64,000 bases of DNA. Origin: Barthelona sp. PCE (taxonomy: Eukaryota; Metamonada: BaSk clade). The position numbers were made by a program, and so were the translations under genes. Positions 8,478 to 18,200 of the stretch are shown here, one piece after another (position 1 is the first letter of the stretch; every line of letters begins with the position of its first letter). The notes under the pieces were generated by a model. The model was given only the letters and a program-made list of their open reading frames with translations, searched no databases and was not told the DNA's origin. The stretch is from contig JAUFOR010000005.1 in the NCBI GenBank assembly GCA_040285745.1, positions 620,001 through 684,000 of the forward strand. The letters are read 5' to 3'.

Positions 8478-11400
8478 CTATAAAGCGTTAAATCCGTTCT
8501 GGAGGATACCTTGTATGGCAAGCGGTAGTCCTTCGCGGACATGCATAGCATTGTTGGGCAACTTTAATGTACGATCGCAAAAGGCGACAGAAGGTAGCGT
8601 TGTGTCGTATTTCTGTAGAACCACAGTGAATTGGTACAGTTTCGGTGAGCCGTTGAGCCAGTAGACAAATCTAAGCAAATCTTCTGAATTGAAATGATGC
8701 AGTACATCACTGAAAGTATCCCGCACCTCACTTGTAATCACATCAGTGAAATTAAGAGATGTGAGCACATTTTCAACAGTAAAATAAGGCGGAGTGCACA
8801 TTAGGTGCCTCAATTCATCAACACTGAGAACAGCACCCAGTTGAGCAGTGAGCTCGTATGCATAGAAAGAAGTGTTCACTTTCTTAGAAAGCTCAATCCA
8901 CTGATTTGAAACTGTGCTGCGAGCCAACTGCAAAAACTCAGTCGTATTTTTTGAAGTTACCAATCTGTCATCACCTCCGAAGACGTTGAAGTTGAGGTCT
9001 TTCTTGTCCAACATGTTCAGTAAATGAGCCGAATTGGCTGGAAACACCCTGTTGAAGATGTTTTCATCAGAAAGCTTGTTGAAGTCTGCACTAAGCGCAT
9101 TTAACAAGAACTGGCCTATCTGCATGTCGTCAATTGGTGCCTGAAACACGAAACAACAGTACAAAAAGCCGCACATGGCTTCGATGAGGTTATCCGATGA
9201 ATCAGCATCAAGATGAGGCAATACCCGATGCTCGAAGATGTGATCCACGAATTGAGGAAGTGTGAGATTCGTGTCATGCATCTTAATAACAGAACTGAAA
9301 TGTTCAGCGCCGTTCATGAACGTGTCAACATCACTGAATACCTTCACAAAAAACTTGTCGAAAGACGTTTCCATCTGGATAAACTCCATTGGGGTTCCAT
9401 CGCCCAGAAGCTTCTGCTTAGCGACTACGAACTGGTTAATCTGACGGCGTACGCGAGCGATTCGGTCCTGCGGTACTGGTGCATTGATCCATTCATGACA
9501 GCTCAGCTCGTGAATTGACGGTCGAAGCTGAGGTTCCTGTGCAAGACAGCGCTGTATAATTTCGGAATGGGCACACTCCTTTGACTCATCATCCAATATA
9601 TTATAAATGTATGATATGTTCTTGCCCAGAAGATAAATATCACTCAAAAACGTGTGTGGCTGCCCGTTAAACACTTCAAAGGCTAAATACTCGGCACCTA
9701 CTATTGCTGTGCTGTTCAAAGCGGCATTGCTGATGTTAACACCAAAGTCACACAGCTGCAGCTGCACATCAGAGCCATCATCATTGTTATAGCTGACGAG
9801 AACATTCTGAGGCTTTATATCAAGCAGCATAAACCCGTTTGCGTGCATAGTAAACACTGCATTGACAAGCTGATGTGCTAAACTATCTCTCGTTTCGATG
9901 CTGAGATCTGGAAACGCTGTCATGTATTGTTCAAGATTGTGCTTAGCATATTCAAGCTCAAGACAGACAAATTTCACTGTTGTGGATCCTCTCTTTGTCT
10001 CCGGAACGAGCACTACATTTCGTAGGGTCACGGCACAGGGGATCCGTTTTGTCAAAATACGCAACTCCCTTTGTAGAGCTTGCTTATTATTATCCACTTC
10101 GCCTCTGAATTTATCAGAGACACATATGCACTTGATGAACAATGAATCAGTCTCAAGATAACCGTTATTCAATCCAAGTTCCTCTAACTTACCATTCATG
10201 TAAGCATCAAAACTAATAATCTTAGGAACAAAAGGCATTGCGATTGATTCAAGCCCTAGCTGCCTCATGGTATCTGTCAGATCAACTTCAAGTGTGAATT
10301 CATCAATGATCAGTTTGAGCTCTTCACTATGTCTGTTTGCTATCTTAACTAAGTAATGACAAGCATTCTGCAAATAAGCATTTTTTTGGGAGAGAATATC
10401 AGATATATGTTGGTCTGTCTGGTTCTTAAGCGTGTAAACCAGATCAAAATCTATTGTATTTGTTTGGATATCTTCGTTTGTACTTCTAAAGTTCTCCAAA
10501 CTTTTTCGAATTCCGCACAGTTTGTTTTCATTTTCCAACAGTAGTTTGTGTTTGTTGATCAAATAAGTCATTAAAGTATGAAGTTTTATGCACTCATAAT
10601 CTTTGATTTCAAAAAAAACCTTGAAATGGCTATCAACATTTTTTAATTTGGTAAGCTGTGTTGCATAAGAGTTCTTATTCAGCACTCCAGCGACGGGATA
10701 TTGTGCAACAATCTCATTATAACGGGAAGAGAAGTAAGAGCTTAAGTGTTCAGTGATCTTGAAAGTCTTCATGATGTTATCAACTTCATTCACAAATTTA
10801 ATCGCCATCTCTAACTCTTCTAAGTGGCGTTCCATGGTCTGTATTAATGGGTTTGACTTAATCCATTTCAAAAAGGTATGAGTTGGCGGTTTCGTTTGCC
10901 ACAAAGCTGAAAGACACTCATCAGATGAACTCAAAAGATCATTGAACTGAATGTGCCCCGAATTTGGTATCAGCTGATTCATAGCATCAAAGACTACCTG
11001 TAATTTCGAATCCAGCTCCAATTTTTGTATTTTTTGAGTATTACGTAACTCATTCTGCAATTCTGTGTATCTTTCATTTAATTCCTTAGTTTTCTGTTGC
11101 TGTTCATCCAATTTAGTACGTAAACTCGATAATTCTGCTTGTGTATCAAAAACACTTCCACTACATTCGCATTCTCTTCCAAATCCATCATTCTCATTCC
11201 ACTCTATGTACAGCACCTTGCCATCGGTGAATGTGACACAATATTCAGAGAGTCCATTGTAATGAACGGTAGAAACGGTGCAGTTTGAATTTTCATATTT
11301 CTTCCTGTGCACACAACGGTTTTCAGAAACATAAGATACGTGCTGCTTTTCAAAGACAAGAAACCCATTCGACACCTTGTGCGGTATAGCTTTCCAATCG

Positions 11401-12326
11401 GTCGTTACAAAAACTGTGTTATAATACAGCACCGATAAGAATTGCTTGTTTGAAACACGCACGAAATTTTGTCCAAGAGTGATATAACTTGAGTTATAAC
11501 CAGCCAGGTATACAGGTAGCATGGCAACACATGTCTTTTGTTCGATATCATACAATTCTACTTGATCACTCTCATACACAACTGTGATGTGTTTGTTATT
11601 ATATGAAATGTGAGCATTTTTAACTATGGTGCCGGGCAGCGGTGCATCCCACTCCTGCTGACCTGTCGCCCTATGGATTAAAACAAAGTGTAAATCGTTG
11701 GCACACAGAATATATTTAGCAGAGATATCAGCGATCTTGAATCCAATATTTTCTATTGGGGAGTCAAGTCTTACCAGTGCGTTATTGCTGTTGGTATCGA
11801 TCAGAAAATACCCATTTGAAGCTCTATGGATTGTATACATTGCTTCATTAGTTTGGATCGGGACACCATTAAATTTTTTAGCTTGATTTTGAGAGTTTTG
11901 GTGTTCTATAACATACATTTCGTTCTTTGTTGAAATGTAAACGCATTCTGAATTAACAAAACATTGTTGTCCATCAGAAAAAGAAAAACTGCTCAATGTG
12001 GTGAATTTTTGTGCTACTGTCAATGTATGATACTGAGTACCTTCCTCACAGAAGGTTACTATCGATCCGTCATAGCTGAGACAGCCTGTAGTAACTTCTT
12101 TTTGAACAATAATATTCATAAGAATCTTCAATGACGCTATATTGATCACATACAATCGTGTTTTGCATGCAATGGCAACAGTGCTTTCGTCCTTTGACAC
12201 CCAATAGACTCCAGTATATGTCTTGTCTGGTGGAGTTAAGGGAACCCTTTCAATCATCATTCTACCACCGTCTATGCTTCTGCGCTGTATTGCTGCAGTG
12301 CCAAAATCATTGTACACCAATAACAT
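8478..12326 (-). CDS. Propeller / coiled-coil / degenerate kinase / HECT E3 ligase fusion, 1,282 aa
   Basis: Residues 1-385 resemble a WD-type beta-propeller and 394-430 a coiled coil. A helical linker contains YPVAGVL, shared with the paralogue at 23093. A protein kinase-like domain spans about 712-945: candidate beta-3 Lys in FIKCICV, catalytic loop LLDIKPQN (about 831-838; HRD Arg replaced by Leu), CDFG near 858-861, and LAFE in place of APE. No glycine-rich loop was found. The C-terminal third (about 950-1282) aligns with a full HECT ubiquitin-ligase domain: GFLYCCFVFQAPID, VTSKNTTEFL and SVDELRHLMC in the N-lobe; LPSVAFCDRTLKLP in the C-lobe. Without gaps this puts Cys1250 on the catalytic HECT cysteine, 32 residues from the end, the usual spacing. 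Inferred activity: transfer of ubiquitin to substrates recognised by the propeller, with the kinase part probably weak or a pseudokinase. Divergent from the 12432 gene by 105 bp. Confidence 0.82.
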   Translation of the reverse strand: MLLVYNDFGTAAIQRRSIDGGRMMIERVPLTPPDKTYTGVYWVSKDESTVAIACKTRLYVINIASLKILMNIIVQKEVTTGCLSYDGSIVTFCEEGTQYHTLTVAQKFTTLSSFSFSDGQQCFVNSECVYISTKNEMYVIEHQNSQNQAKKFNGVPIQTNEAMYTIHRASNGYFLIDTNSNNALVRLDSPIENIGFKIADISAKYILCANDLHFVLIHRATGQQEWDAPLPGTIVKNAHISYNNKHITVVYESDQVELYDIEQKTCVAMLPVYLAGYNSSYITLGQNFVRVSNKQFLSVLYYNTVFVTTDWKAIPHKVSNGFLVFEKQHVSYVSENRCVHRKKYENSNCTVSTVHYNGLSEYCVTFTDGKVLYIEWNENDGFGRECECSGSVFDTQAELSSLRTKLDEQQQKTKELNERYTELQNELRNTQKIQKLELDSKLQVVFDAMNQLIPNSGHIQFNDLLSSSDECLSALWQTKPPTHTFLKWIKSNPLIQTMERHLEELEMAIKFVNEVDNIMKTFKITEHLSSYFSSRYNEIVAQYPVAGVLNKNSYATQLTKLKNVDSHFKVFFEIKDYECIKLHTLMTYLINKHKLLLENENKLCGIRKSLENFRSTNEDIQTNTIDFDLVYTLKNQTDQHISDILSQKNAYLQNACHYLVKIANRHSEELKLIIDEFTLEVDLTDTMRQLGLESIAMPFVPKIISFDAYMNGKLEELGLNNGYLETDSLFIKCICVSDKFRGEVDNNKQALQRELRILTKRIPCAVTLRNVVLVPETKRGSTTVKFVCLELEYAKHNLEQYMTAFPDLSIETRDSLAHQLVNAVFTMHANGFMLLDIKPQNVLVSYNNDDGSDVQLQLCDFGVNISNAALNSTAIVGAEYLAFEVFNGQPHTFLSDIYLLGKNISYIYNILDDESKECAHSEIIQRCLAQEPQLRPSIHELSCHEWINAPVPQDRIARVRRQINQFVVAKQKLLGDGTPMEFIQMETSFDKFFVKVFSDVDTFMNGAEHFSSVIKMHDTNLTLPQFVDHIFEHRVLPHLDADSSDNLIEAMCGFLYCCFVFQAPIDDMQIGQFLLNALSADFNKLSDENIFNRVFPANSAHLLNMLDKKDLNFNVFGGDDRLVTSKNTTEFLQLARSTVSNQWIELSKKVNTSFYAYELTAQLGAVLSVDELRHLMCTPPYFTVENVLTSLNFTDVITSEVRDTFSDVLHHFNSEDLLRFVYWLNGSPKLYQFTVVLQKYDTTLPSVAFCDRTLKLPNNAMHVREGLPLAIQGILQNGFNAL

Positions 12327-12431
12327 AGTCTGCTCTTATCAAAAAAAGAGTGAAAAGGGTTGGATATGGTCATACAAATTTTTTCTTGTGTTTTTCACAG
12401 TTTTACTCTCTTCATATTTTTTACCTTTAAA
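12327..12431. promoter_or_regulatory. Compact bidirectional promoter of 105 bp
   Basis: The two divergent ATGs (12326 minus, 12432 plus) are only 105 bp apart, so both promoters lie here. The minus strand has CCTTTTCA (12358-12351), with its A 25 nt from the ATG. The plus strand has TTTTTCA (12391-12397), 35 nt from its ATG and followed by CAG. The two elements are near copies, which favours a shared core promoter or initiator motif. Confidence 0.5.
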
Positions 12432-15203
12432 ATGACAAAAACCTCACTTTTCATAATTTTTCTTTTGTTTACCGCTGTTTTATCAACAAAAATAACTGTT
12501 GGGGATGATATTGGGAAATGTGATCCAGCTGTTGGCGATATCTCTGATAGACTAGCCATTCCATTGACGATGAAGGCTAGCTTTTGCATCTCAAACGTTG
12601 TTTCGGGGTACACAGTGGGCATTTCACTATCTAATGTTGCATATGGTAACAATTATAAGATTCTAGCATCCTTGCAGCCTTTTCCAAACGTCAACACGGC
12701 TCAGTGGATCGGATCAACAGAGCTAGTGATTGAGACATCCCTCGAAACCCACACCGGTAGCAAACCATTTTATTTCACGATAGTTAAGGACAGCGAAGAG
12801 CCCATTCAGCCCGACGAGGGCGCGCTTCAGGCATACGCATCTTTTGCTGTTGACTTTTCGCGTACTTTGTCCGCCACTGTTTCGGAAACCAGTTATTTCC
12901 ACATTAAGCATTGCACTCAGGGTAGGTTTTACGCAGAAATCACAGCTTCTGAGGGGTCCATCAGCGCAGTTTACGTATCACACGCAACAGGACGTCCTTC
13001 TGAAGAGAACAGTATCATCAAGAAGGAAGCAGCGCCTTTTGTGATTGATGAGTACATTGAAGTGGCCGGGCTATACTTTATAGCCGTTGTTCCGACGGAC
13101 GGGAACACAATGGTCCATGTCAAGTCAGAAAGGCAAATCGCAACCGTACTTCAAGCAGATCTGAACATCACAAGCACACTATACGAATACTGTGAGCAGA
13201 CCTATGAGTTTGATCTTCGTGATTGGAAAAGACAAAGCGACTTTAGGGTCTACGTGCAAAGCTTTGATCCTCACCTAAGTCCCAAATTTTTCTTTGCTTT
13301 TGACGGTGGTTATCCGACGTTCGATTCCCATGACCTTGCGTTTTCTACCAAAAGAAGTGGATCGATAGTGGTCCCGAACGCCTTCTTTTCCGACTCCGAC
13401 TCCATTCGATTCACAGTAGCAGGTGACCGCAATTTGTCTCCTTTCTATGGGTCTTCCTACTTGCTCGTTGTCTCCTCGGACCTCGTTGCGCTCGAGCGCG
13501 GCAGATTCTCCTCGTTTGAGATGAAGAACGATGCTGTGGTTCACGGGATTGTTGAAATTCAGAACTGGGCTCCCAACGCGTATCTTGCTCTCGATGTCTA
13601 TGATGTTAAGGATGTTCCCGCATCAAGCATCAGCGTGTACATGAGTACCACGGATGTGTTTGTGTCACACCGTACCGCAGATAAAGAGACCAAGGGTGAT
13701 ATGCTGTTTGAGCTAGGTGATGAGGACATGTACTACTTTGGTTTCAAGATCGACGGCACCGTCGCTTCTAAATCAGTACCAGTATCTTATGATATCGTGT
13801 ATGAGCTCCCAATTGAAAAACTGAACGATATCACGATCGATGATAACGCTCTTTCCCACTATGTTTTTGTTATTCCTGATGGGTACGACGAGTCTATGCG
13901 CCTGTCGTGGGAGGCAAACGACATCAGCACCGTGTTTGATGTCTACGTTTCTGGCACAGATCCGCTCCCCAACGCCAGATCACATCAATTCTCGTCTATC
14001 AACCTCGACGCTGACGACTTTATGGTCATCCCCCAGGCACTTTACAGCGAGAACAGGCAGATTTATGTCGGTGTTCATGCGTTGAGCGATCAGCCAGTAA
14101 CGGGTTCACTCATCGTAACACTGGCTTCCGAACCCCTAATCAAACCCAACCAATTGGTGCACGACTTGGTCGGTGGTAACGACGCATGTAAGTCATACTC
14201 ATTCTACACGAGTTCCCACCCAGTTATTGCTGTTGTCGATTCTGATCGCGATTTAGTTCTAAATATGTCCTGTAATTCGTTTGCATTCAGAGCCTCTGTC
14301 GGGCAGACCGTCTACTACGACGAGACGCTCTTTGGCAAACTGGACCCCAGTACGTTGTGTCATGTATCTGTGTGCTCCGTCACCAATGCGGTCCAGCAGA
14401 TTCCCTTCACACTTTACATTGACGAGATTGACCTTCTGTTCGAGGGCAGATACAAGCCAGCAGTTGTTAAGGAGTACAGTGCCTTCAATGTATACAATAT
14501 TGAATCTCAAGATATCTTTGATGATGTAACAATTGAGTTACTTCCCAAATCAGGAGTGTTTTCTTCAAGTGGACCGTTTGATGTTTACGCAGCGATCGGG
14601 TACTTGCCCACACCGGTGAACCACGATTATAAGATGGAGAATGTTATTGCTGGGGAAGGTAGCAAATTCCTGAAGATTCCGCATGCAGCATCTACGTTAC
14701 AAAACGAGGTGGGATCTCTATTCTACACAGTATTTGCTCACGGAAAGCTCAACCTCTACCAGACGCGTGTTCTGGTAAACCAATATCTGAATAGTATCTC
14801 AAGTCATGTTCGTTTGGAGCTTATGGGTGGCCAGTCCGCCTTCTTCTCAACAATGGCAGTCAAGAACCGTCTTGCAATTGATATTAAATCGAAGCACACC
14901 GATGATGTCGATGTCTTCCTAAGCACTGTGGACCCTCATCCTTCATACGATAACGCTGAGCAACGCTGTGAGGGCAAGCAGCGTTGTGAGTTCATAGTTG
15001 TTGAAAACACAAACTATTATCTTACAGTCACCACAGCAACAACAAATGAGATTGAAATAGGTGTTTTCTCTCCAAACAGTGGTGTTGGCCGCGGCTGGTG
15101 GGTTGTTATTGTTCTGTTGTTAGTGTTCATTGGTGTGATTATATATCTCATGCGTGGAAATATCCGCGAGTGGTTGAGTAAGCGCAACTACAGCTCTGTA
15201 TAA
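12432..15203 (+). CDS. Type I membrane surface protein with repeated beta-sandwich ectodomain, 923 aa
   Basis: The ATG at 12432 is followed by a strong signal peptide (MTKTSLFIIFLLFTAVLS). The ectodomain is a run of related beta-rich units with a recurring pattern: a strand reading like VDVFLST or FDVYVSGT, then D-P-x-P, then an aromatic YYxF or YYLTV strand. It resembles prepeptidase-C-terminal-like extracellular repeats, but I cannot name the family firmly. A transmembrane helix lies at about 888-908 (WWVVIVLLLVFIGVIIYL), followed by a short basic tail ending NYSSV. The topology suggests a cell-surface receptor or adhesin. The upstream TTG at 12360 and ATG at 12366 were not used because they would place an extra hydrophobic stretch before the signal peptide. 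The stop lies 26 bp from the stop of the convergent 15230 gene. Confidence 0.7.
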   Translation: MTKTSLFIIFLLFTAVLSTKITVGDDIGKCDPAVGDISDRLAIPLTMKASFCISNVVSGYTVGISLSNVAYGNNYKILASLQPFPNVNTAQWIGSTELVIETSLETHTGSKPFYFTIVKDSEEPIQPDEGALQAYASFAVDFSRTLSATVSETSYFHIKHCTQGRFYAEITASEGSISAVYVSHATGRPSEENSIIKKEAAPFVIDEYIEVAGLYFIAVVPTDGNTMVHVKSERQIATVLQADLNITSTLYEYCEQTYEFDLRDWKRQSDFRVYVQSFDPHLSPKFFFAFDGGYPTFDSHDLAFSTKRSGSIVVPNAFFSDSDSIRFTVAGDRNLSPFYGSSYLLVVSSDLVALERGRFSSFEMKNDAVVHGIVEIQNWAPNAYLALDVYDVKDVPASSISVYMSTTDVFVSHRTADKETKGDMLFELGDEDMYYFGFKIDGTVASKSVPVSYDIVYELPIEKLNDITIDDNALSHYVFVIPDGYDESMRLSWEANDISTVFDVYVSGTDPLPNARSHQFSSINLDADDFMVIPQALYSENRQIYVGVHALSDQPVTGSLIVTLASEPLIKPNQLVHDLVGGNDACKSYSFYTSSHPVIAVVDSDRDLVLNMSCNSFAFRASVGQTVYYDETLFGKLDPSTLCHVSVCSVTNAVQQIPFTLYIDEIDLLFEGRYKPAVVKEYSAFNVYNIESQDIFDDVTIELLPKSGVFSSSGPFDVYAAIGYLPTPVNHDYKMENVIAGEGSKFLKIPHAASTLQNEVGSLFYTVFAHGKLNLYQTRVLVNQYLNSISSHVRLELMGGQSAFFSTMAVKNRLAIDIKSKHTDDVDVFLSTVDPHPSYDNAEQRCEGKQRCEFIVVENTNYYLTVTTATTNEIEIGVFSPNSGVGRGWWVVIVLLLVFIGVIIYLMRGNIREWLSKRNYSSV

Positions 15204-15229
15204 CATTTATTCAATAAAAAGTTTGATTT
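15204..15229. terminator. Overlapping bidirectional poly(A) signals between convergent stops
   Basis: Only 26 bp separate the two TAA stops. AATAAA for the plus gene is at 15213-15218. TTTATT at 15206-15211 is AATAAA for the minus gene. Each hexamer lies 9-18 bp from its own stop, so each transcript end must lie inside or next to the other gene. Confidence 0.7.
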
Positions 15230-18200
15230 TTATTGGGCGGATGGCACCACTGATTGTCTCCTCTCAACAATTACATCACTGGGCTGAATACCCATGATGG
15301 GGTACATTTCTTCCATTGTAGCAGTAGTTTTCTTTTCTTCATCTTCATCTTTCTTTTTACCACCGCAGATTATCGAGATCTGCTGTTTGACAATGTATGC
15401 GAACAGTAAACAGTTAGCACCAATAAGCACACCATTAATTATACTGAAGCCGTTCTTGATGCTGTCGGTCATGCCCGCAGATTCAGGAATCGTAGTAACA
15501 ATACCACTGAGAATTGTGAAGAAGCATGTGAGTAAAGAGAGAGTATCAAGAACATCGTTGAGAATCTCCTTATACGGTTGCATTCTGACTTGCAATAGCA
15601 AGAAGACAGTAAGGAACAGCAGACAGAAGACAGCATTCTCAACCTTTGTGGTGGAGAACACACTTGCGCATAGTACGACAGAGACCTTTCTTAGTAAAAC
15701 AATGGGCTCATAATAAATAAATTCTTTTTCGTATGTCTCTGTAACTGAGCCGAAGAGAGCTAAGAAGATGGGATTATCCAGTTTTCTCTTGCGTTGCATG
15801 CGGAAGATGATCAAGAAGAGACCAACAGGGATACCCAATACATAGATAAAGACACCAAACATTGCTAATCTCTTATTCTCTTCCCAAACATCGTCGAAGC
15901 ATATTGTATCTGGGTACAGCGTCATGACAGAGCGGCCATCAGCTTGGACCGTGCAGTTCCAGAAGTTGAGGACTCCACTCGACAAGAACGAATAGCCATA
16001 AACAAGAAGCAGAATAAAGGACGACGCGCATTTCTGGAATATGTTACCTGCAGTATCGCGCTTGATGCAACAGCACCCGCGGAATAAGAGCATGATAATG
16101 AAAATGAAAAGTAGAAGAGCAATACCAAAGACAGGAGTCATCATCTTGAGCCACAGATAGTCATAAGCATTGAGCTGCGTCATACAAGCCACGGAAAGTG
16201 AACTGAGATCGACGTTGAACGAGATCTTCTTGACCCATTCGAATATATTTGTGATGAAATCGGGGAACGAGAGTTTGAAGTTACCAAACAGACTCAAAAT
16301 CTGGTTGAAGTTAATAAACACACCAAAAGAACGTAAATCAATGCCCTTCAGCGCACTCTTAATACCCTGGAAGGCACCAGACACGGCGCTCTTGACCTGA
16401 TCCAAATCGATGTTCTCCAGCGCATCAAGTGCGTCCTCAGCAAAGTCTTCAGCAGCCTTCTGAAGCGCAACAATCGCGTATGCACCCAGGATGGAAAGTA
16501 TTCCGATAAGTCCAGGTCCAGACCAGCTCGTTTCAGGACAAGCATTACAGTTACCGTCCGACTTCATATAGTAACCCGAAATGCACTCGGTGCATGCCCA
16601 ACTCGTGTTGTCATGCCCCTCATTGCAGCCAGAGCAGTAACCATCGGTACAATCAGCACTGACTTGAAGAATACCAGCAGTACAGCCAGCACTGAGACAC
16701 TCAAACACGACACCCTTGTCTGCTGGGTCCGCCCAGTATCCAGCATTGGGTACGGGCCACACGTTGTTGTTCATCTCACACACGGCGCCATCAGGACAAA
16801 TGGTGCAATTCTGACCTGGTTCACCGAAGTAACCTTCCTTGCATATACACTCCGAGGCGTCGATGGAACGTTCACCACTGACAGAGTGGTTGGCGCACGG
16901 TGTGCACTCTATTGAACCAGTTTCGTTTGCGTATGTGTTCTGTGGGCAAGCAGTTTGTGTACTTGCACCAGTTGTTTGGACGTAGTAACCGTAATCGGCC
17001 TCAACGCAATCTTGACTGTATGATGTCTGGTACATACCATCAGCGCAGTACTGATAAGTAAACTCCAAAGAAGTTAACACACGTTTGTTGTTAATAATAA
17101 CCGATATGAAAGCATCACCAATGTACTCGACGGCAGGAATTGTGAATGTAGCTGTGTTGTCGTCTTCAAAGTAGATAGGGTTTGTGCCGGACGAGGGCGT
17201 TTCTCCGTCCTCTGACCACGTCTGGAATTCGATCATCGGCTGTGATGTACCAGTCAATTGTAGGAAGGGAGTGAATCCACTACCAGTGATTGTTGCGTAT
17301 TCTCCACCGTTTCTATAACCCTCTGCGTAATCCATTTCATCCCAAATGATAGGTTCTTCATGGAAGGAAATGTCAGTGGGGGTATAGTCGATTAGCAGAT
17401 TCAAAAGAGACAGCTCCAGATGGACTTGGACTTGGTTGCGGTTACCAATGACATCACATGCATCATCGATATCAACCATGACGTTGAACGTCTGTAGAGA
17501 ACCGTCATCCTCCATGAGCGCAGTGTTGTCAATGATGGGAATGTGTCCGAGTCGGTAGCCATCCTTACCAGTAAAGACGACATTGGGCTCGGTCTGGAAG
17601 AATTCATCCTCGTGTATGCCAACGTATGATCCGATTTGAATCTGCGTGAGAGGAACACCTGTTGTAATGAACATATCGTATGGAGCGTCATTCTCAATGT
17701 CATCAGAGCAGGGGTGAATCCGAAGACCAGGATCAACGCTCGTCGTAGCGAGAACGACAGAGTCAACCAGCTCGATCTGGAAGCGATTCTCTGTGTTATA
17801 AGGAAGCCATGTGGCACCATTGTTGGGAGAGAAGAGGACATAGACATTTCCAGCAGGGTGATTCCAAACAGACTTTGTGAATTTTAGAGTAGAAAATGAA
17901 TCGATGACACGGCCTTCAACTTCTATTGATTTCTGTGGGTTATCGACACTGACCAATTTAACACGACCACCCGAACCAAAGTAAGGGAACTGGCCATAAC
18001 ATTCGATCAAATCGGTACTCCGAGATCCAACAACTTCAGGCCAGCAGAAATCAAAGTGTACGTTGTTGAACACACGGAATGATGTGTATGTTTTTGGATC
18101 AACGTCAGTACGGCCATCAGGCAGATAATATGCATCCATTTCGATGAAAAGCATATCATCATCGGTGAAAAGGGAATTCAACGATCCTGTGTCGATGGTG

